DNA from: an uncultured Pelagibacteraceae bacterium
GTDB taxonomy: Bacteria > Pseudomonadota > Alphaproteobacteria > Pelagibacterales > Pelagibacteraceae
Assembly: GCA_902625825.1 (NCBI GenBank)
Contig: CACOCL010000004.1
Coordinates: 1 to 44,511, forward strand
Direction of reading: 5' to 3'
Length of the DNA stretch: 44,511 bases
Shown here one piece after another: positions 9,587-20,016 of this stretch (its first letter is position 1; each line of letters opens with the position of its first letter). The notes below the pieces were generated by a model that saw only the letters and a list, made by a program, of their open reading frames with translations, did no database searches and was not told the origin of the DNA. The position numbers and the translations under genes are program-made.

Positions 9587-9832
9587 TTAGGCGATTATAT
9601 TTCTTAAATTTAAATATTCAAATTTCATTAATAAAAAAATAATTATGAATAAAAACGTTGTGATTCCTGTGCAATAAATGAATTTTTTTAACATTTTGGG
9701 ATTCTCAGGAGATCCTGGATCCTCTCCTTCCACTTTTCCAATTTTTTTTCTTTCAACATCTATTGGTAATATTGCAAAAAAAACAATCCACCAAATGATT
9801 ATATAAATTATTGCTAGTCCGGTGGGGCTCAT
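9587..9832 (-). CDS. DUF1467 family small membrane protein
   Basis: This 81-residue protein starts MSPTG and has two predicted membrane helices (about 5-23 and 50-68). They are separated by a short charged loop containing VEGEDPGSPENPKMLKK. The opening, loop composition and position next to proS match the DUF1467 family, which is common in alphaproteobacteria and has no known function as far as I know. Its ATG overlaps the rnj stop by one base (TAATG) and its stop lies 1 bp before proS, so it is translated as part of the run. Confidence 0.85.
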   Translation of the reverse strand: MSPTGLAIIYIIIWWIVFFAILPIDVERKKIGKVEGEDPGSPENPKMLKKFIYCTGITTFLFIIIFLLMKFEYLNLRNIIA

Positions 9833-11490
9833 TAAATTTTTACCAAATTAATATTCGTAAATGGCTTTTTTCCTGTTTTATCTTTTGTGAATTTTCTACA
9901 AGCAATTTTAAGAGCATCTATCAAATTATGTTCTTGCTGTTTATTACCTAATTTAAATGATCTGGTAGTTTTCTCTATTTCGTAGTCTAAACCATAAATA
10001 AATTCATCTTTATCATAAATTGGTAATCCTCTAAAAGTTGTTATCGGATTATTGTGAACATTCCCTTTTGGTGTGATTAATATTGTTATCTCTAAGTAAC
10101 CATTTGCGCTTAAGTTTTTTCTATCTTTTATTGATTGAGAATCTTCCTCTACACTAACATTTCCATCCAAATATAATCTACCGCTGGGCGCCTTGTCATA
10201 AACCTCTGGCTTATCACCTGGATATAATCTGACTATATCTCCATTCTCAACTTGAACAGGATTAGGCACTTGCATTTCTTTTGCAAAATTTATGTGCTCT
10301 ATCATATGTCTATGTTCACCATGAACCGGGATAACACATTTTGGTTTAACCCACTGATACATATCTTTTAGATCTTCTCTATTAGGATGTCCTGAAACAT
10401 GAATAAATTCATTTTCCTCTGAAATTACTTCAATCCCGTCCTTAACTAGTTGATTATGTAATTTATAAAGTTTCTTTTCATTGCCTGGAATTATTTTTGA
10501 CGAAAAAATTACTGCATCTCCCTTTTCTATGAATACATCAGGATGAGTATAGTTTGAGATTCTCATCATCGCACCCATTGGTTCACCTTGACTTCCAGTA
10601 CACAGGTAAAGAATCTTTTCTCGAGAAAAATTTTTAGCTTCTCTTGGATCAATAGGTTCAATAGTATTCTTTAGATATCCGCATTGTCTTGCAGCTTTAA
10701 AAATTCTATGCATCGACCTGCCAACTAAGGAAATTTGTCTTCCAGATTTTTCTGCACAATAAAAGGCTGTTTCCATTCTTGCTACATTTGATGCAAACGA
10801 CGTAATAATCACTCTTTTTTTCAAACGATCCATAATGTTAAGTAAATTCTTTCTCACATCTAATTCTGAACCAGATCTTCCAGCACTTAAAACATTTGTT
10901 GAGTCACATATCATTGCCAAAACACCTTCGTCACCGATTTCCTTTAATCTTTTAGAATTTGTCTCCTCTCCAATTAAGGGGTTTGGATCTACTTTCCAAT
11001 CACCCGTATGCAATATTATTCCCGCAGGAGTTTTTATTCTTAAACCATTTGGTTCTAAAATTGAGTGAGTTAAAGTGATATACTCTATATCAAAAGGATC
11101 CAACGAAACATTCCCGTTTAATTGAACAATTTTTAAATCATTAGTTATATCAATATGTTTTTCTTTAAATTTTTCCTTGATAAGTATTGCTGTAAATGGT
11201 GTGGCAAAAATTTTACATTTAAGTTGGGGCCATAAATGTGCAATGGCTCCAATGTGATCTTCATGCGCATGTGTAAGAACAATACCTAGAAGATTTTCTT
11301 TTTTTTCTACAATAAAACCTGGATCAGGATAAATAAGATCTATACCTGGAATAGTGTCATCAGCGAATGTTACTCCAATATCAACCATAATCCATTTATG
11401 ATCACCTGGTTTTCCATAACCAAATAAATTCATATTCATTCCAATTTCACCAGAACCTCCAAGAGGGCAAAATAATAATTCGTCTTTCAT
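9832..11490 (-). CDS. rnj: Ribonuclease J
   Basis: RNase J is a metallo-beta-lactamase-fold endo- and 5'-3' exoribonuclease used in mRNA decay and rRNA maturation. The 552-residue protein has the metal site THAHEDHIGA at 73-82 (His74, His76, Asp78, His79). Further metal and beta-CASP elements are HTGDWK near 155-165, CDSTN near 195, ITSFASNVAR and the VSGHPNREDLK and PVHGEHRHM blocks. A short C-terminal domain ends the protein. The length is that of the family (about 550). It sits between coaX and the DUF1467 gene without gaps, the usual alphaproteobacterial neighbourhood. Confidence 0.95.
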   Translation of the reverse strand: MKDELLFCPLGGSGEIGMNMNLFGYGKPGDHKWIMVDIGVTFADDTIPGIDLIYPDPGFIVEKKENLLGIVLTHAHEDHIGAIAHLWPQLKCKIFATPFTAILIKEKFKEKHIDITNDLKIVQLNGNVSLDPFDIEYITLTHSILEPNGLRIKTPAGIILHTGDWKVDPNPLIGEETNSKRLKEIGDEGVLAMICDSTNVLSAGRSGSELDVRKNLLNIMDRLKKRVIITSFASNVARMETAFYCAEKSGRQISLVGRSMHRIFKAARQCGYLKNTIEPIDPREAKNFSREKILYLCTGSQGEPMGAMMRISNYTHPDVFIEKGDAVIFSSKIIPGNEKKLYKLHNQLVKDGIEVISEENEFIHVSGHPNREDLKDMYQWVKPKCVIPVHGEHRHMIEHINFAKEMQVPNPVQVENGDIVRLYPGDKPEVYDKAPSGRLYLDGNVSVEEDSQSIKDRKNLSANGYLEITILITPKGNVHNNPITTFRGLPIYDKDEFIYGLDYEIEKTTRSFKLGNKQQEHNLIDALKIACRKFTKDKTGKKPFTNINLVKI

Positions 11491-12237
11491 TTATTTTATA
11501 AGTTTAGAAATTTTAATAAGACCTTTAATTGTGATATCTTTATCTTCTTTAAGTTTTGTTTTAATTGAATTTTTAAATAAATTAGAAAATCCTCCTGTAA
11601 TAACTAATTTAAAAGATTTTCCAGTCTCTTTCTTAATCAAATTAACTATATTGTCAATTAAACCTCCATAACCCCAAAAAAAACCAGATCTTACAGCTGA
11701 AATAGTATCAATTCCTATAACTTTTCTTATTTTTTTTAAATCAATTTTTGGAATCAGCGAAGCCTTATCAGATAAAGTATTTAGAGAAATTTTAATTCCT
11801 GGAGCAATCACACCACCTTTATATGTTTTTTTTATTAATACATCAAAAGTAGTTGCAGTACCAAAATCTAAAATAATAAAATTATCCTTACCATTTTGTA
11901 AACTAATTGCATTTGTTATCCTATCAGAACCTACTTGTTTAAAATTTACCTTAACATCTATTAATGATTTAAGTTTTAAATCCTTAATTTCATAACATCT
12001 TTTTTTTGTCTTAGATGAAAGAAATCTTTTAACTAAATTAAATGTATCTGGCACTACACTGCAAAATAATACTTTTTTTATTTCTTTAAAATCTTTAATC
12101 AAAATTTTAAATTTTGATTTAAGGATTGCATTATTTAAATTTTTTGAGGAAAAGCTTATATTTTTTTTTATTCTATTATTTGTATCAACCAAAAAGATTT
12201 TTGTTTCAGAGTTACCAATATCACCTAAAATATACAT
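11491..12237 (-). CDS. coaX: Type III pantothenate kinase
   Basis: CoaX phosphorylates pantothenate, the first step of coenzyme A synthesis. The 248-residue protein belongs to the ASKHA fold. The phosphate-1 motif GDIGNS is at 5-10 (Asp6), GSDRITNA is at 103-110, and DFGTATTFDV at 124-133 includes the catalytic Asp124. GGVIAPG follows near 141-147. Lysine content is high, as in its neighbours. Its stop directly abuts the rnj ATG. The biotin ligase gene lies 7 bp upstream, so two cofactor genes stand together between the nuo genes and rnj. Confidence 0.93.
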   Translation of the reverse strand: MYILGDIGNSETKIFLVDTNNRIKKNISFSSKNLNNAILKSKFKILIKDFKEIKKVLFCSVVPDTFNLVKRFLSSKTKKRCYEIKDLKLKSLIDVKVNFKQVGSDRITNAISLQNGKDNFIILDFGTATTFDVLIKKTYKGGVIAPGIKISLNTLSDKASLIPKIDLKKIRKVIGIDTISAVRSGFFWGYGGLIDNIVNLIKKETGKSFKLVITGGFSNLFKNSIKTKLKEDKDITIKGLIKISKLIK

Positions 12238-12244
12238 TACAAAT

Positions 12245-12775
12245 TCATTTTTCTAATTTTGTGAGTTTAACCTCAAATATTTTTTTCATTTCATTTTCAA
12301 TTTTTTTTTTTGAAACTTTTTGTTTTATTAATTCGTAAAGATTTGTAGTAGGATAATCTTTTATTTTTGGGTTTTTTTTCAAATTAATTCCGATTCCGAC
12401 AATTAAGTAATTTTTATTAAAAATTTTAATAGTTTCTTGTAATATTCCACAAATTTTTCTTTTATCTATCAATAAATCATTCGGTCTTTTATAAATAATT
12501 TTTTTTTTGTAGTAAGAAGATATTAGTTTTTTGACCAATAAACAGTTTATTTTTGTAAGTTGTTTTAATGATACCGATAAATTGTCTAATTTATAAAAAA
12601 AACTCACGAATAGATTGCCTTTTAAGGAAATCCATTTTTTTCCGTATTGCCCTCTCCCGTTTTTTTGATTTTCTGAAATAATCATTCCAGAATCTACGCA
12701 TGTGGTTTTAATTAATCTAATTGCACTATTATTAGTACTTTTTACATTTTTAAATTTAAAAATTTTGAATTTCAT
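12245..12775 (-). CDS. birA: Biotin--[acetyl-CoA-carboxylase] ligase, minimal form
   Basis: BirA attaches biotin to the carboxyl carrier protein of acetyl-CoA carboxylase through biotinyl-AMP. The chosen ATG at 12775 (176 residues) overlaps the nuoN stop by one base; a TTG one codon upstream is the alternative. The biotin/AMP loop reads GRGQYGKKW at about 40-48. KRPNDLLIDKRKICGILQE contains the conserved catalytic Lys, and VGIGINLKKN follows. There is no N-terminal DNA-binding domain and almost no C-terminal domain, so this is the enzyme only and not a biotin repressor. Confidence 0.93.
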   Translation of the reverse strand: MKFKIFKFKNVKSTNNSAIRLIKTTCVDSGMIISENQKNGRGQYGKKWISLKGNLFVSFFYKLDNLSVSLKQLTKINCLLVKKLISSYYKKKIIYKRPNDLLIDKRKICGILQETIKIFNKNYLIVGIGINLKKNPKIKDYPTTNLYELIKQKVSKKKIENEMKKIFEVKLTKLEK

Positions 12776-14193
12776 CAAATGACATTTATTTTCGAAATAA
12801 CTTCAATTAGTTGACTAGGTGATATGAAATAAAATAAAATTATTAATGTAGAAACAGTCAATGAAAATTTTAACCACATACTATGATCTATGTCATATTT
12901 TTCTTTTTCTTTATCAAAATAAATTATCTTAATAATTCTTAAATAATAAAAAGCAGCTACAACTGTTGATAATAATCCAACAATTGCTAAAAAATACATG
13001 GATTGTTCCAAAACTGATTTAAAAATATAAAATTTTGCAAAAAAACCAGCAAGTGGTGGAATTCCAGCCAAAGAAAAAAGTATTATCAATAAAGAAAGAG
13101 ACAACAGTGGATGATTCTTTGATAGACCAGACAAGTCCTCTATATTCTCATAATATACATTATTTCTTTTCATCATTAGTAAACATGAAAATAAACCTAA
13201 ATTCATGATTATATAGATAGTAAAGTAAATAATTGAACTTTGTATTCCATCATTCGTTCCTGTTGCTAATCCTGCTAAAGTGTAGCCAACATGACCTATT
13301 GAAGAGTATGCTACAAGTCTTTTAAGATTTGTTTGACCAATAGCAGCTATAGCTCCAAAAAGCATTGATGCAATAGACAAAAAAATTAAAATTATTTGCC
13401 ACTGATCTATTAAATCTAAAAATGGAACATACAAAAATCTTATGAATACAGTTAAAGCTGCAATTTTAGGAACCATTGTAAAAAATAGTGTTACAGAAGT
13501 TGGTGATCCTTCATACACATCTGGAGCCCACATATGAAATGGGACTGCTGAAATTTTAAATGCCAAACCAACTAATACGAAGACAATTCCAAATGTAAGT
13601 GCATAATCATTTGCGTTAAGTTGAGAAGCAATGACGTTAAAATTTGTTGAACCAGTAAAACCATAAATTAAAGAACAACCATATAGCAATAATCCTGAGG
13701 ATAATGCGCTCAAAACAAAATATTTGAGACCTGCCTCCGAAGATTTAAGCTGATCTCTATTAAAAGTTGCTAAAACATAAAGAGCCAAAGATTGAAGTTC
13801 TAGCCCCATATAAAAAACAATTAAGTCATTTGAACTTATCATAATCATCATTCCTAAAACAGAACTAAGGATTAATATTGGGTATTCGATTTTAAAAATT
13901 TTGAAAGCTTTAAGATAACTTGTTGAAATTACTAAAACTAAAAAAGCAGATAAAAGAGTTATAATTTTCATAAAAGATGATAAATAATCTATAACTATAC
14001 TCTCATTAAATAATTTTATTTCTTCATTTCCTAAAGTTTCATTAAAAATTATTACTGCTGTTATCAGTAATACAATTAATGAAATATTTTGAATTATTTT
14101 TGAACTATTTTTTTTGAAAACTCCCAAAATTAATAGAAACATAATCGATAAAGACAGGAATAGCTCTGGAAAAATTAGTTCAAAATTTATCAT
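12775..14193 (-). CDS. nuoN: NADH-quinone oxidoreductase subunit N
   Basis: NuoN is one of three antiporter-like proton-pumping subunits in the membrane arm of complex I. The 472-residue protein is almost entirely transmembrane (about 14 helices) and contains the family core with SSNDLIVFYMGLELQSLALY and the conserved Lys-bearing stretch VPFHMWAPDVYEGSPTSVT. It is the last subunit of the nuo cluster. Its TGA touches the birA start, which links respiration genes to the cofactor and RNase J genes downstream. Confidence 0.97.
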   Translation of the reverse strand: MINFELIFPELFLSLSIMFLLILGVFKKNSSKIIQNISLIVLLITAVIIFNETLGNEEIKLFNESIVIDYLSSFMKIITLLSAFLVLVISTSYLKAFKIFKIEYPILILSSVLGMMIMISSNDLIVFYMGLELQSLALYVLATFNRDQLKSSEAGLKYFVLSALSSGLLLYGCSLIYGFTGSTNFNVIASQLNANDYALTFGIVFVLVGLAFKISAVPFHMWAPDVYEGSPTSVTLFFTMVPKIAALTVFIRFLYVPFLDLIDQWQIILIFLSIASMLFGAIAAIGQTNLKRLVAYSSIGHVGYTLAGLATGTNDGIQSSIIYFTIYIIMNLGLFSCLLMMKRNNVYYENIEDLSGLSKNHPLLSLSLLIILFSLAGIPPLAGFFAKFYIFKSVLEQSMYFLAIVGLLSTVVAAFYYLRIIKIIYFDKEKEKYDIDHSMWLKFSLTVSTLIILFYFISPSQLIEVISKINVI

Positions 14194-14195
14194 TT

Positions 14196-15674
14196 TTATT
14201 TATCTATCAAATTTAAATTATACATCTTTATTAAATCATTTATTGAAACTTCAATAGTGTTGATTAGAGGATCGGGATAAAAACCAAAAAATAAAATAGG
14301 AATTGCTAAACAAGATAAAATAAATAATTCCGATTTATTTAAATCAAGCATTTGTTTTAAGTCCGAATTAATTATCTTTCCAAAAACTACCCTCTTATAC
14401 ATCCAAAGTATATAAGCTGCACCCAAAATCACACCAACACTTGCTACAACAGCAACTAAAAAATTGTCTTTAAATGCACCCATTAAAATCAAAAACTCTC
14501 CTATAAAACCACTTGTTCCTGGTAAGCCTAATGAAGCTAATACAAATATCATAAACAAGACTGAATATTTTGGAATTATACTTACTAAACCACCATATGT
14601 ATTTATCAATCTCGAATGCATACGATCATATACAACGCCTACACTTAAAAAAAGAGCTGCTGAAACAAGTCCATGGCTTATCATTTGAATAATACTGCCC
14701 TCTATTCCTTGTTGTTGTATTGTAAAAATACCAAGTGTGACAAATCCCATATGTGCAACAGATGAATAAGCGATTAATTTTTTCATATCTTCTTGCATTA
14801 AAGCAATTAAAGATGTGAAAATTATCGCGATTACACTTAAAGAGTAAATTAATGGAGTAAAAGTTTCTGAGGCGACTGGGAATAACCCAAGTGAAAATCT
14901 TATAAATCCATAACCTGCCATCTTTAATAAAATCGCTGCTAATAAAACGGATCCAGCTGTTGGAGCCTCTACATGAGCATCCGGTAACCAAGTATGAACT
15001 GGCCACATGGGAGTTTTTACTGCAAATGAGCTAAAAAAAGCTAACCACAAAAGATTTTGATATTTAACATCAATTCCTAATTCATATAATTTTGTAATAT
15101 CAGTCGTACCGCTGATCCAATAGATGGAAATTATAGCAACTAACATTAGTACAGAACCTAAAAGTGTATAAAGAAAAAACTTAAATGCTGAATACACTCT
15201 CCTAGAACCACCCCAAATTCCAATAATCAAGAACATTGGAATTAATCCAGCCTCAAAAAATAAATAGAAGACAACTAGATCCAATGAACAAAAAACACCT
15301 ATCATGAATGACTCCATTATCAGAACAGCTATCAAGAATTCAGCTAATCTATCTTTGATAGAATTATTGACTGAGATTATACATAGAGGTGTTATGAAAG
15401 TTGTTAGTATGATAAATAAAATTGAAATTCCATCAACTCCAACTTTATAATTAATCAAATTCTCAATCCATATCCTGTCTTCAACAAATTGAAATTCAGA
15501 GGTCTTGTAATCAAATAAGATCCATAAATAAATAGATAAAAAAAAATTTACCAGGGATGTAAATAATGAAACATATTTTACAGTTCTTTTACTTTTTTCA
15601 CTTCTTATAAAAAGTAGAAATAACGCACCGATTGATGGAAGTAAAATTAAAGAGGACAAAATTGGAAAGTTCAT
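14196..15674 (-). CDS. nuoM: NADH-quinone oxidoreductase subunit M
   Basis: This is the second antiporter-like pumping subunit of complex I. The 492-residue, about 14-helix protein shows the NuoM landmarks: GVDGISILFIILTTFITP near residue 78, the conserved Glu in FLFFEAGLIPMFLIIG, and the Lys segment KTPMWPVHTWLPDAHVEAPT near 220-240. Its ATG at 15674 overlaps the nuoL stop (TAATG). A 2-bp gap precedes nuoN. Frames on both strands inside this gene look open but have no protein character. Confidence 0.98.
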   Translation of the reverse strand: MNFPILSSLILLPSIGALFLLFIRSEKSKRTVKYVSLFTSLVNFFLSIYLWILFDYKTSEFQFVEDRIWIENLINYKVGVDGISILFIILTTFITPLCIISVNNSIKDRLAEFLIAVLIMESFMIGVFCSLDLVVFYLFFEAGLIPMFLIIGIWGGSRRVYSAFKFFLYTLLGSVLMLVAIISIYWISGTTDITKLYELGIDVKYQNLLWLAFFSSFAVKTPMWPVHTWLPDAHVEAPTAGSVLLAAILLKMAGYGFIRFSLGLFPVASETFTPLIYSLSVIAIIFTSLIALMQEDMKKLIAYSSVAHMGFVTLGIFTIQQQGIEGSIIQMISHGLVSAALFLSVGVVYDRMHSRLINTYGGLVSIIPKYSVLFMIFVLASLGLPGTSGFIGEFLILMGAFKDNFLVAVVASVGVILGAAYILWMYKRVVFGKIINSDLKQMLDLNKSELFILSCLAIPILFFGFYPDPLINTIEVSINDLIKMYNLNLIDK

Positions 15675-17587
15675 TATTTTACAATTAAAAAAGTTAGTAA
15701 TGCAGAAAAACCAACTAACATTACAAAGGCATATTGGTATATATATCCACTTTGAAATTTATTGGCTTTTAATGAAAACTTCTTGATCAAAGCTGAGATG
15801 CCATCAGGTCCAAAACCATCAATTATTTTAACATCGAAAAACTTCCATAAAATTAATCCTAATTTTTTTGATGATTTTATAAATAAAATTTCATATAGCT
15901 CATCGAAGTACCATTTTTTCACTAAAAATTCATATAAAGGTTTATTAACACTTGCAATTCTTTTTGCTAAATCTTTATTTACTACAAAAAAATAAAACGC
16001 AATAGGGATTGATATGATAACCAATAAAGGTGTAATTATTAAAAACCAAAAAGGAGGATGGTCAGTGCTCAGTGGTTCTAAGAAGAAAATCGAATTTTGC
16101 CAAAAATTAACTTGAGACTCTTGACTGATAAATAATTCCTTAAAAACAAATCCAGAAAAAATTGCACCTAAAGAAAGTAAAATTAATGGCAATAACATCA
16201 CCAGAGGAGACTCGTGAGTTTCTTCAATTTTTATTTCTTTATTATTATATTCACCATGAAAAGTTTTGAACATTAATCTCCAAGAATATATTGAGGTTAG
16301 TAAAGCAGTAAAAATTCCTATTCCAGCTGCGTAATAACCTGTAGTATTTCCTCTTAAGTAAGCAAACTCAATAATTGCATCTTTTGAATAAAAACCTGAT
16401 AAAAAAGGGAAACCAGTTAATGCTAAAGTTCCTATAATCATTAATGAGTATGTGTAAGGTAATTTTTTCCAAACTCCTCCCATTTTTTCTATATTCTGCT
16501 CATCTTTAAAAGCATGAATAACTGACCCTGATCCTAAAAATAACAAAGCCTTAAAAAAAGCGTGCGTAAATAAGTGAAACATTGCAACGTTATAAGCTCC
16601 TACTCCTGTTGCAAAAAACATATAGCCTAATTGACTACAAGTTGAATAAGCAATAATTTTTTTAATATCAGTTTGAACCAATGCTACTGTAGCTGCAAAA
16701 AAGGCTGTACTCATACCGACAATTGTAATCACATTAAGTGCTAGTTCTGAGTATTCATATATTGGCGAACATCTTACGATTAAAAAAACACCAGCTGTTA
16801 CCATTGTTGCAGCATGAATTAATGCTGAAACAGGTGTTGGTCCTTCCATCGCGTCTGGTAGCCATGTATGAAGTAAAATTTGCGCTGATTTACCCATGGC
16901 TCCAACAAATAACAGCAAACAAATTAGATCTACTGCATTTAATTCAACGCCTAGAAATAATAATTTTTTATCTATTATTGAGGGTATTTGTTGAAAAACT
17001 TCGTTGTAATTTACGGTATCAAACATATAAAAAATCAAAAATATACCTAGAGCAAAACCAAAATCCCCAACTCTATTTACTATAAAAGCTTTTATTGCAG
17101 CTGCGTTAGCTGTGTCTTTCTTAAACCAAAATCCTATTAAGAAATAAGAACAAAGACCTACTCCTTCCCAACCAAAAAATAATTGAATAAAATTATCTGA
17201 AGTCACTAGCATTAACATCGCAAAAGTAAATAAAGATAAATATGCCATGAATCTTGGTTTATGTGGATCGTGAGACATATAACCAATAGAATAAATGTGT
17301 ACTAATGATGATACAGAAGTTACAACAACTAGCATTACTGCAGATAGTGCATCAATTTTAATTGACCAATTTACATTTAAAGATCCAGAATTGATCCAAG
17401 TGGCTAGTATTATATTGTCTTCATAATTGTAAACTATAACTTCATATAAAACTAAAATTGATAATATTGCAGATACACTAACTAGTAAGCTAGTGATAAG
17501 CTCTGAGTTTCTATCACCAATATATTTACCAAAAAAACCAGAAATAACAGATGCTAGCAAAGGGAGAGCTATTATTAAAATTTCCAT
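15674..17587 (-). CDS. nuoL: NADH-quinone oxidoreductase subunit L
   Basis: NuoL is the distal proton-pumping subunit of complex I. The 637-residue protein has about 16 membrane helices. Landmarks are KIDALSAVMLVVVTSVSSLVH near 76-96, the Glu-bearing FFGWEGVGLCSYFLIGFW near 135-152, and QILLHTWLPDAMEGPTPVSALIHAATMV with the conserved Lys/His region. A C-terminal section includes the long lateral helix that clasps NuoM and NuoN. Length and order (L before M before N) are standard for bacteria. Confidence 0.98.
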   Translation of the reverse strand: MEILIIALPLLASVISGFFGKYIGDRNSELITSLLVSVSAILSILVLYEVIVYNYEDNIILATWINSGSLNVNWSIKIDALSAVMLVVVTSVSSLVHIYSIGYMSHDPHKPRFMAYLSLFTFAMLMLVTSDNFIQLFFGWEGVGLCSYFLIGFWFKKDTANAAAIKAFIVNRVGDFGFALGIFLIFYMFDTVNYNEVFQQIPSIIDKKLLFLGVELNAVDLICLLLFVGAMGKSAQILLHTWLPDAMEGPTPVSALIHAATMVTAGVFLIVRCSPIYEYSELALNVITIVGMSTAFFAATVALVQTDIKKIIAYSTCSQLGYMFFATGVGAYNVAMFHLFTHAFFKALLFLGSGSVIHAFKDEQNIEKMGGVWKKLPYTYSLMIIGTLALTGFPFLSGFYSKDAIIEFAYLRGNTTGYYAAGIGIFTALLTSIYSWRLMFKTFHGEYNNKEIKIEETHESPLVMLLPLILLSLGAIFSGFVFKELFISQESQVNFWQNSIFFLEPLSTDHPPFWFLIITPLLVIISIPIAFYFFVVNKDLAKRIASVNKPLYEFLVKKWYFDELYEILFIKSSKKLGLILWKFFDVKIIDGFGPDGISALIKKFSLKANKFQSGYIYQYAFVMLVGFSALLTFLIVK

Positions 17588-17588
17588 A

Positions 17589-17900
17589 TTATCCCTTGAG
17601 TTTATCTATTTCTTCGACACGAATGGTTCCAGAATTTCTGTAATAAACAACTATAATCGCAAGACCGATAGCAGCTTCAGCAGCTGCTACTGTTAAAATG
17701 AATAACGTAAATACTTGACCAGATAAATCATTCAAGTAAATTGAAAAGGAAACTAAGTTAATATTTACAGCCAATAGTATCAACTCTATACTCATTAAAA
17801 TTACTATAATATTCTTTCTATTTAAAAAAATTCCAATTACTCCAATTGTAAAAATTACAGCACCAAGCGTCAAATAGTGTCCTAAACCGATTTCAATCAT
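17589..17900 (-). CDS. nuoK: NADH-quinone oxidoreductase subunit K
   Basis: NuoK is a small three-helix subunit of the complex I membrane arm, a homologue of MrpC and mitochondrial ND4L. The 103-residue product has the typical length. Conserved acidic residues sit within helices: Glu in [14 protein letters not shown] and Glu in [14 protein letters not shown], both part of the buried charge chain for proton transfer. It overlaps nuoJ by 8 nt and lies 1 bp before nuoL. Confidence 0.97.
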   Translation of the reverse strand: MIEIGLGHYLTLGAVIFTIGVIGIFLNRKNIIVILMSIELILLAVNINLVSFSIYLNDLSGQVFTLFILTVAAAEAAIGLAIIVVYYRNSGTIRVEEIDKLKG

Positions 17901-18525
17901 CTATTTTAACTCCACTATTAGAGGGTACGTCCAATACTTCGACTCCCTCAGATCTTTCCCTTGAAATTTGTTTTATATAACTTTGTTTTTTTACTCCCTC
18001 TCTTTGTCTGTAGGTAAGAACAATTGCTCCTATCATTGCTATTAATAAAATCATTCCACTTATTTGAAAAACATGAATATAATCTGTGTATAAGACCTGT
18101 CCCAATGAGTGAGTATTGCTCATTTCACTCGTTTCATAAAGATTATTAGTTTTAATAAAATCAGGCTTATATTTCCAGCCACCTACTACTATTATTAATT
18201 CAAAAAAAATTATTGAACTTATGATAAGACCAACTGGAATGTGACTTGAGCTTGATTTAGATGCAAACCATTGGTTTTTTTGTTGTGCAACATTTAACAT
18301 CATTACAACAAATAAAAATAAAACTGCTACTGCTCCAACATAAACAATTAACATAATCATTCCTAAAAATTCTGCTCCAATCATAATAAAAAGACAAGAA
18401 ATACTTATAAAATCTAAAATTAAAAAAAAAACTGAATGAACAGTATTTTTTGAAGCGGTCACCATTATTGCGGAAATAATAGCAATTATTGAAAAAAAAT
18501 AAAAAAAAATTGAATGAGCTATCAT
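17893..18525 (-). CDS. nuoJ: NADH-quinone oxidoreductase subunit J
   Basis: NuoJ (ND6 homologue) is a five-helix membrane subunit of complex I. The 210-residue protein contains the family segment [29 protein letters not shown] near residues 50-78, including the flexible helix-3 glycines and Tyr. A fifth helix runs through [15 protein letters not shown] near 158-172. A hydrophilic C-terminal tail of about 38 residues follows and is of unknown use. The end of nuoJ overlaps nuoK by 8 nt. Confidence 0.97.
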   Translation of the reverse strand: MIAHSIFFYFFSIIAIISAIMVTASKNTVHSVFFLILDFISISCLFIMIGAEFLGMIMLIVYVGAVAVLFLFVVMMLNVAQQKNQWFASKSSSSHIPVGLIISSIIFFELIIVVGGWKYKPDFIKTNNLYETSEMSNTHSLGQVLYTDYIHVFQISGMILLIAMIGAIVLTYRQREGVKKQSYIKQISRERSEGVEVLDVPSNSGVKIDD

Positions 18526-18528
18526 TAA

Positions 18529-19014
18529 CTATCTGTATGGATTATCTGATTTGATGTTTGCTGCTAAAATATTTTCCCACCTATCACCATTATCTAAAAG
18601 TTTATCTTTTGTGTAATAAAGTTCTTCTCTAGTCTCTGTTGAAAATTCAAAATTTGGTCCCTGAACAATTGCATCTACAGGACAAGATTCCTCACATAAT
18701 CCACAGTAAATACATTTCATCATATCAATATCATAACGAGTGGTTTTTCTGCTACCATCTGCTCTTTCTGCAGATTCAATCGTAATTGCTTGTGCAGGAC
18801 AAACAGCTTCACATAGTTTACAAGCTATACATCTTTCTTCACCGTTTGGATATCGTCTTAATGCATGTTCACCTCTATATCTTGGGCTAATTTTTCCTTT
18901 CTCGAAAGGATAATTAATTGTTTTTTTTGGTTTGAAGACTTCTTTTATAGCAATAAATAAACCTGTCACAAAGTCTATCATTAAAACAGTCTTTAAAAGT
19001 CGAGAAATTTTCAT
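18529..19014 (-). CDS. nuoI: NADH-quinone oxidoreductase subunit I (2x[4Fe-4S])
   Basis: NuoI carries clusters N6a and N6b, passing electrons from NuoG toward N2. The 161-residue protein has two complete ferredoxin motifs: Cys62, 65, 68, 72 in [12 protein letters not shown] and Cys101, 104, 107, 111 in [12 protein letters not shown]. An N-terminal amphipathic stretch anchors it near NuoH. No ligand is missing. Its start abuts the nuoH stop and it lies 3 bp before nuoJ. Confidence 0.98.
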   Translation of the reverse strand: MKISRLLKTVLMIDFVTGLFIAIKEVFKPKKTINYPFEKGKISPRYRGEHALRRYPNGEERCIACKLCEAVCPAQAITIESAERADGSRKTTRYDIDMMKCIYCGLCEESCPVDAIVQGPNFEFSTETREELYYTKDKLLDNGDRWENILAANIKSDNPYR

Positions 19015-20013
19015 TTAAGTTGTAGGTAAAAGGTTAAAATAAAATAAATAGCTAGCTGTTAAAACAACATATATTAATGACAGAGGCAAAAAGATTTTCC
19101 ATCCTAATCTCATTAATTGATCATATCTATATCTAGGGACTATCGCCTTAACTAATGCGAATAGTATAAATAAAAATAAAATCTTAAAAATTAACCAAAC
19201 CGCTCCAGGCAATAGATTAAAAGGATATAAATCAATTGGGGACAGCCATCCTCCCAAAAATAAAATAGAGCCTAAAGCACACATTAACAAAATATTTGCA
19301 TACTCACCCAACCAAAACATTGCATACATCATTCCAGAATATTCTGTCTGATATCCAGCAACTAATTCAGCTTCAGCTTCAGGTAGGTCAAATGGTGGTC
19401 TATTAGTCTCTGCTAATGCTGAAATAAAGTAAATTACAAACATAGGAAACAATGGAATTATGAACCACATTTTTTCTTGAGCTAAAACAATATCATTCAG
19501 GTTCAATGATCCCACACATAACAGAACGTTGATAATTATAATTCCAATGGACACTTCATAGGAAACCATCTGAGCCGCTGATCTTATTGATCCTAAAAAA
19601 GGATACTTTGAATTAGATGCCCAGCCACCCATAATTATTCCATAGACACCCAGAGATGAAACAGCAAAAATGTATAAAATTCCAACATTTATGTCAGCCA
19701 AAACCTGATCTATTCCAAAGGGAATTACTGCCCAAGCTATAAGTGCTAACGTCATTGTAATTATTGGAGCAAGGATAAAAATAATTTTATTAGAACTTGC
19801 TGGTATAATTATCTCTTTGAACATATATTTTAATGCATCAGCTAAGGATTGTAATAAACCAAATGGACCTACAACATTGGGTCCTTGTCTTTTTTGTACA
19901 AATGCCCAAACTCTTCTATCCAACCAAACTATCATCGCTACGGATACTAATACCGGAACTAATAAAAATAAAATTTTATAAACTTCATGAAAAATTGATG
20001 TCAAATATTCCAT
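19015..20013 (-). CDS. nuoH: NADH-quinone oxidoreductase subunit H
   Basis: NuoH (ND1 homologue) forms the entrance of the quinone chamber at the joint between the arms of complex I. The 332-residue protein has about 8 membrane helices. [20 protein letters not shown] lies near 33-52, and the highly conserved acidic loop [19 protein letters not shown] is at 202-220, followed by [18 protein letters not shown]. The length agrees with the family (about 325-345). It sits 3 bp after nuoG and abuts nuoI. Confidence 0.98.
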   Translation of the reverse strand: MEYLTSIFHEVYKILFLLVPVLVSVAMIVWLDRRVWAFVQKRQGPNVVGPFGLLQSLADALKYMFKEIIIPASSNKIIFILAPIITMTLALIAWAVIPFGIDQVLADINVGILYIFAVSSLGVYGIIMGGWASNSKYPFLGSIRSAAQMVSYEVSIGIIIINVLLCVGSLNLNDIVLAQEKMWFIIPLFPMFVIYFISALAETNRPPFDLPEAEAELVAGYQTEYSGMMYAMFWLGEYANILLMCALGSILFLGGWLSPIDLYPFNLLPGAVWLIFKILFLFILFALVKAIVPRYRYDQLMRLGWKIFLPLSLIYVVLTASYLFYFNLLPTT

Positions 20014-20016
20014 ATT

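Noticed and set aside
14626-15006. 126-codon frame on the - strand inside nuoM
   Set aside because: It is an out-of-frame shadow of nuoM, rich in Ser, Cys and Tyr, without membrane pattern or start context.
16738-17085. 115-codon frame on the + strand inside nuoL
   Set aside because: It is antisense to conserved nuoL membrane helices; Leu-rich composition comes from the complementary codons.
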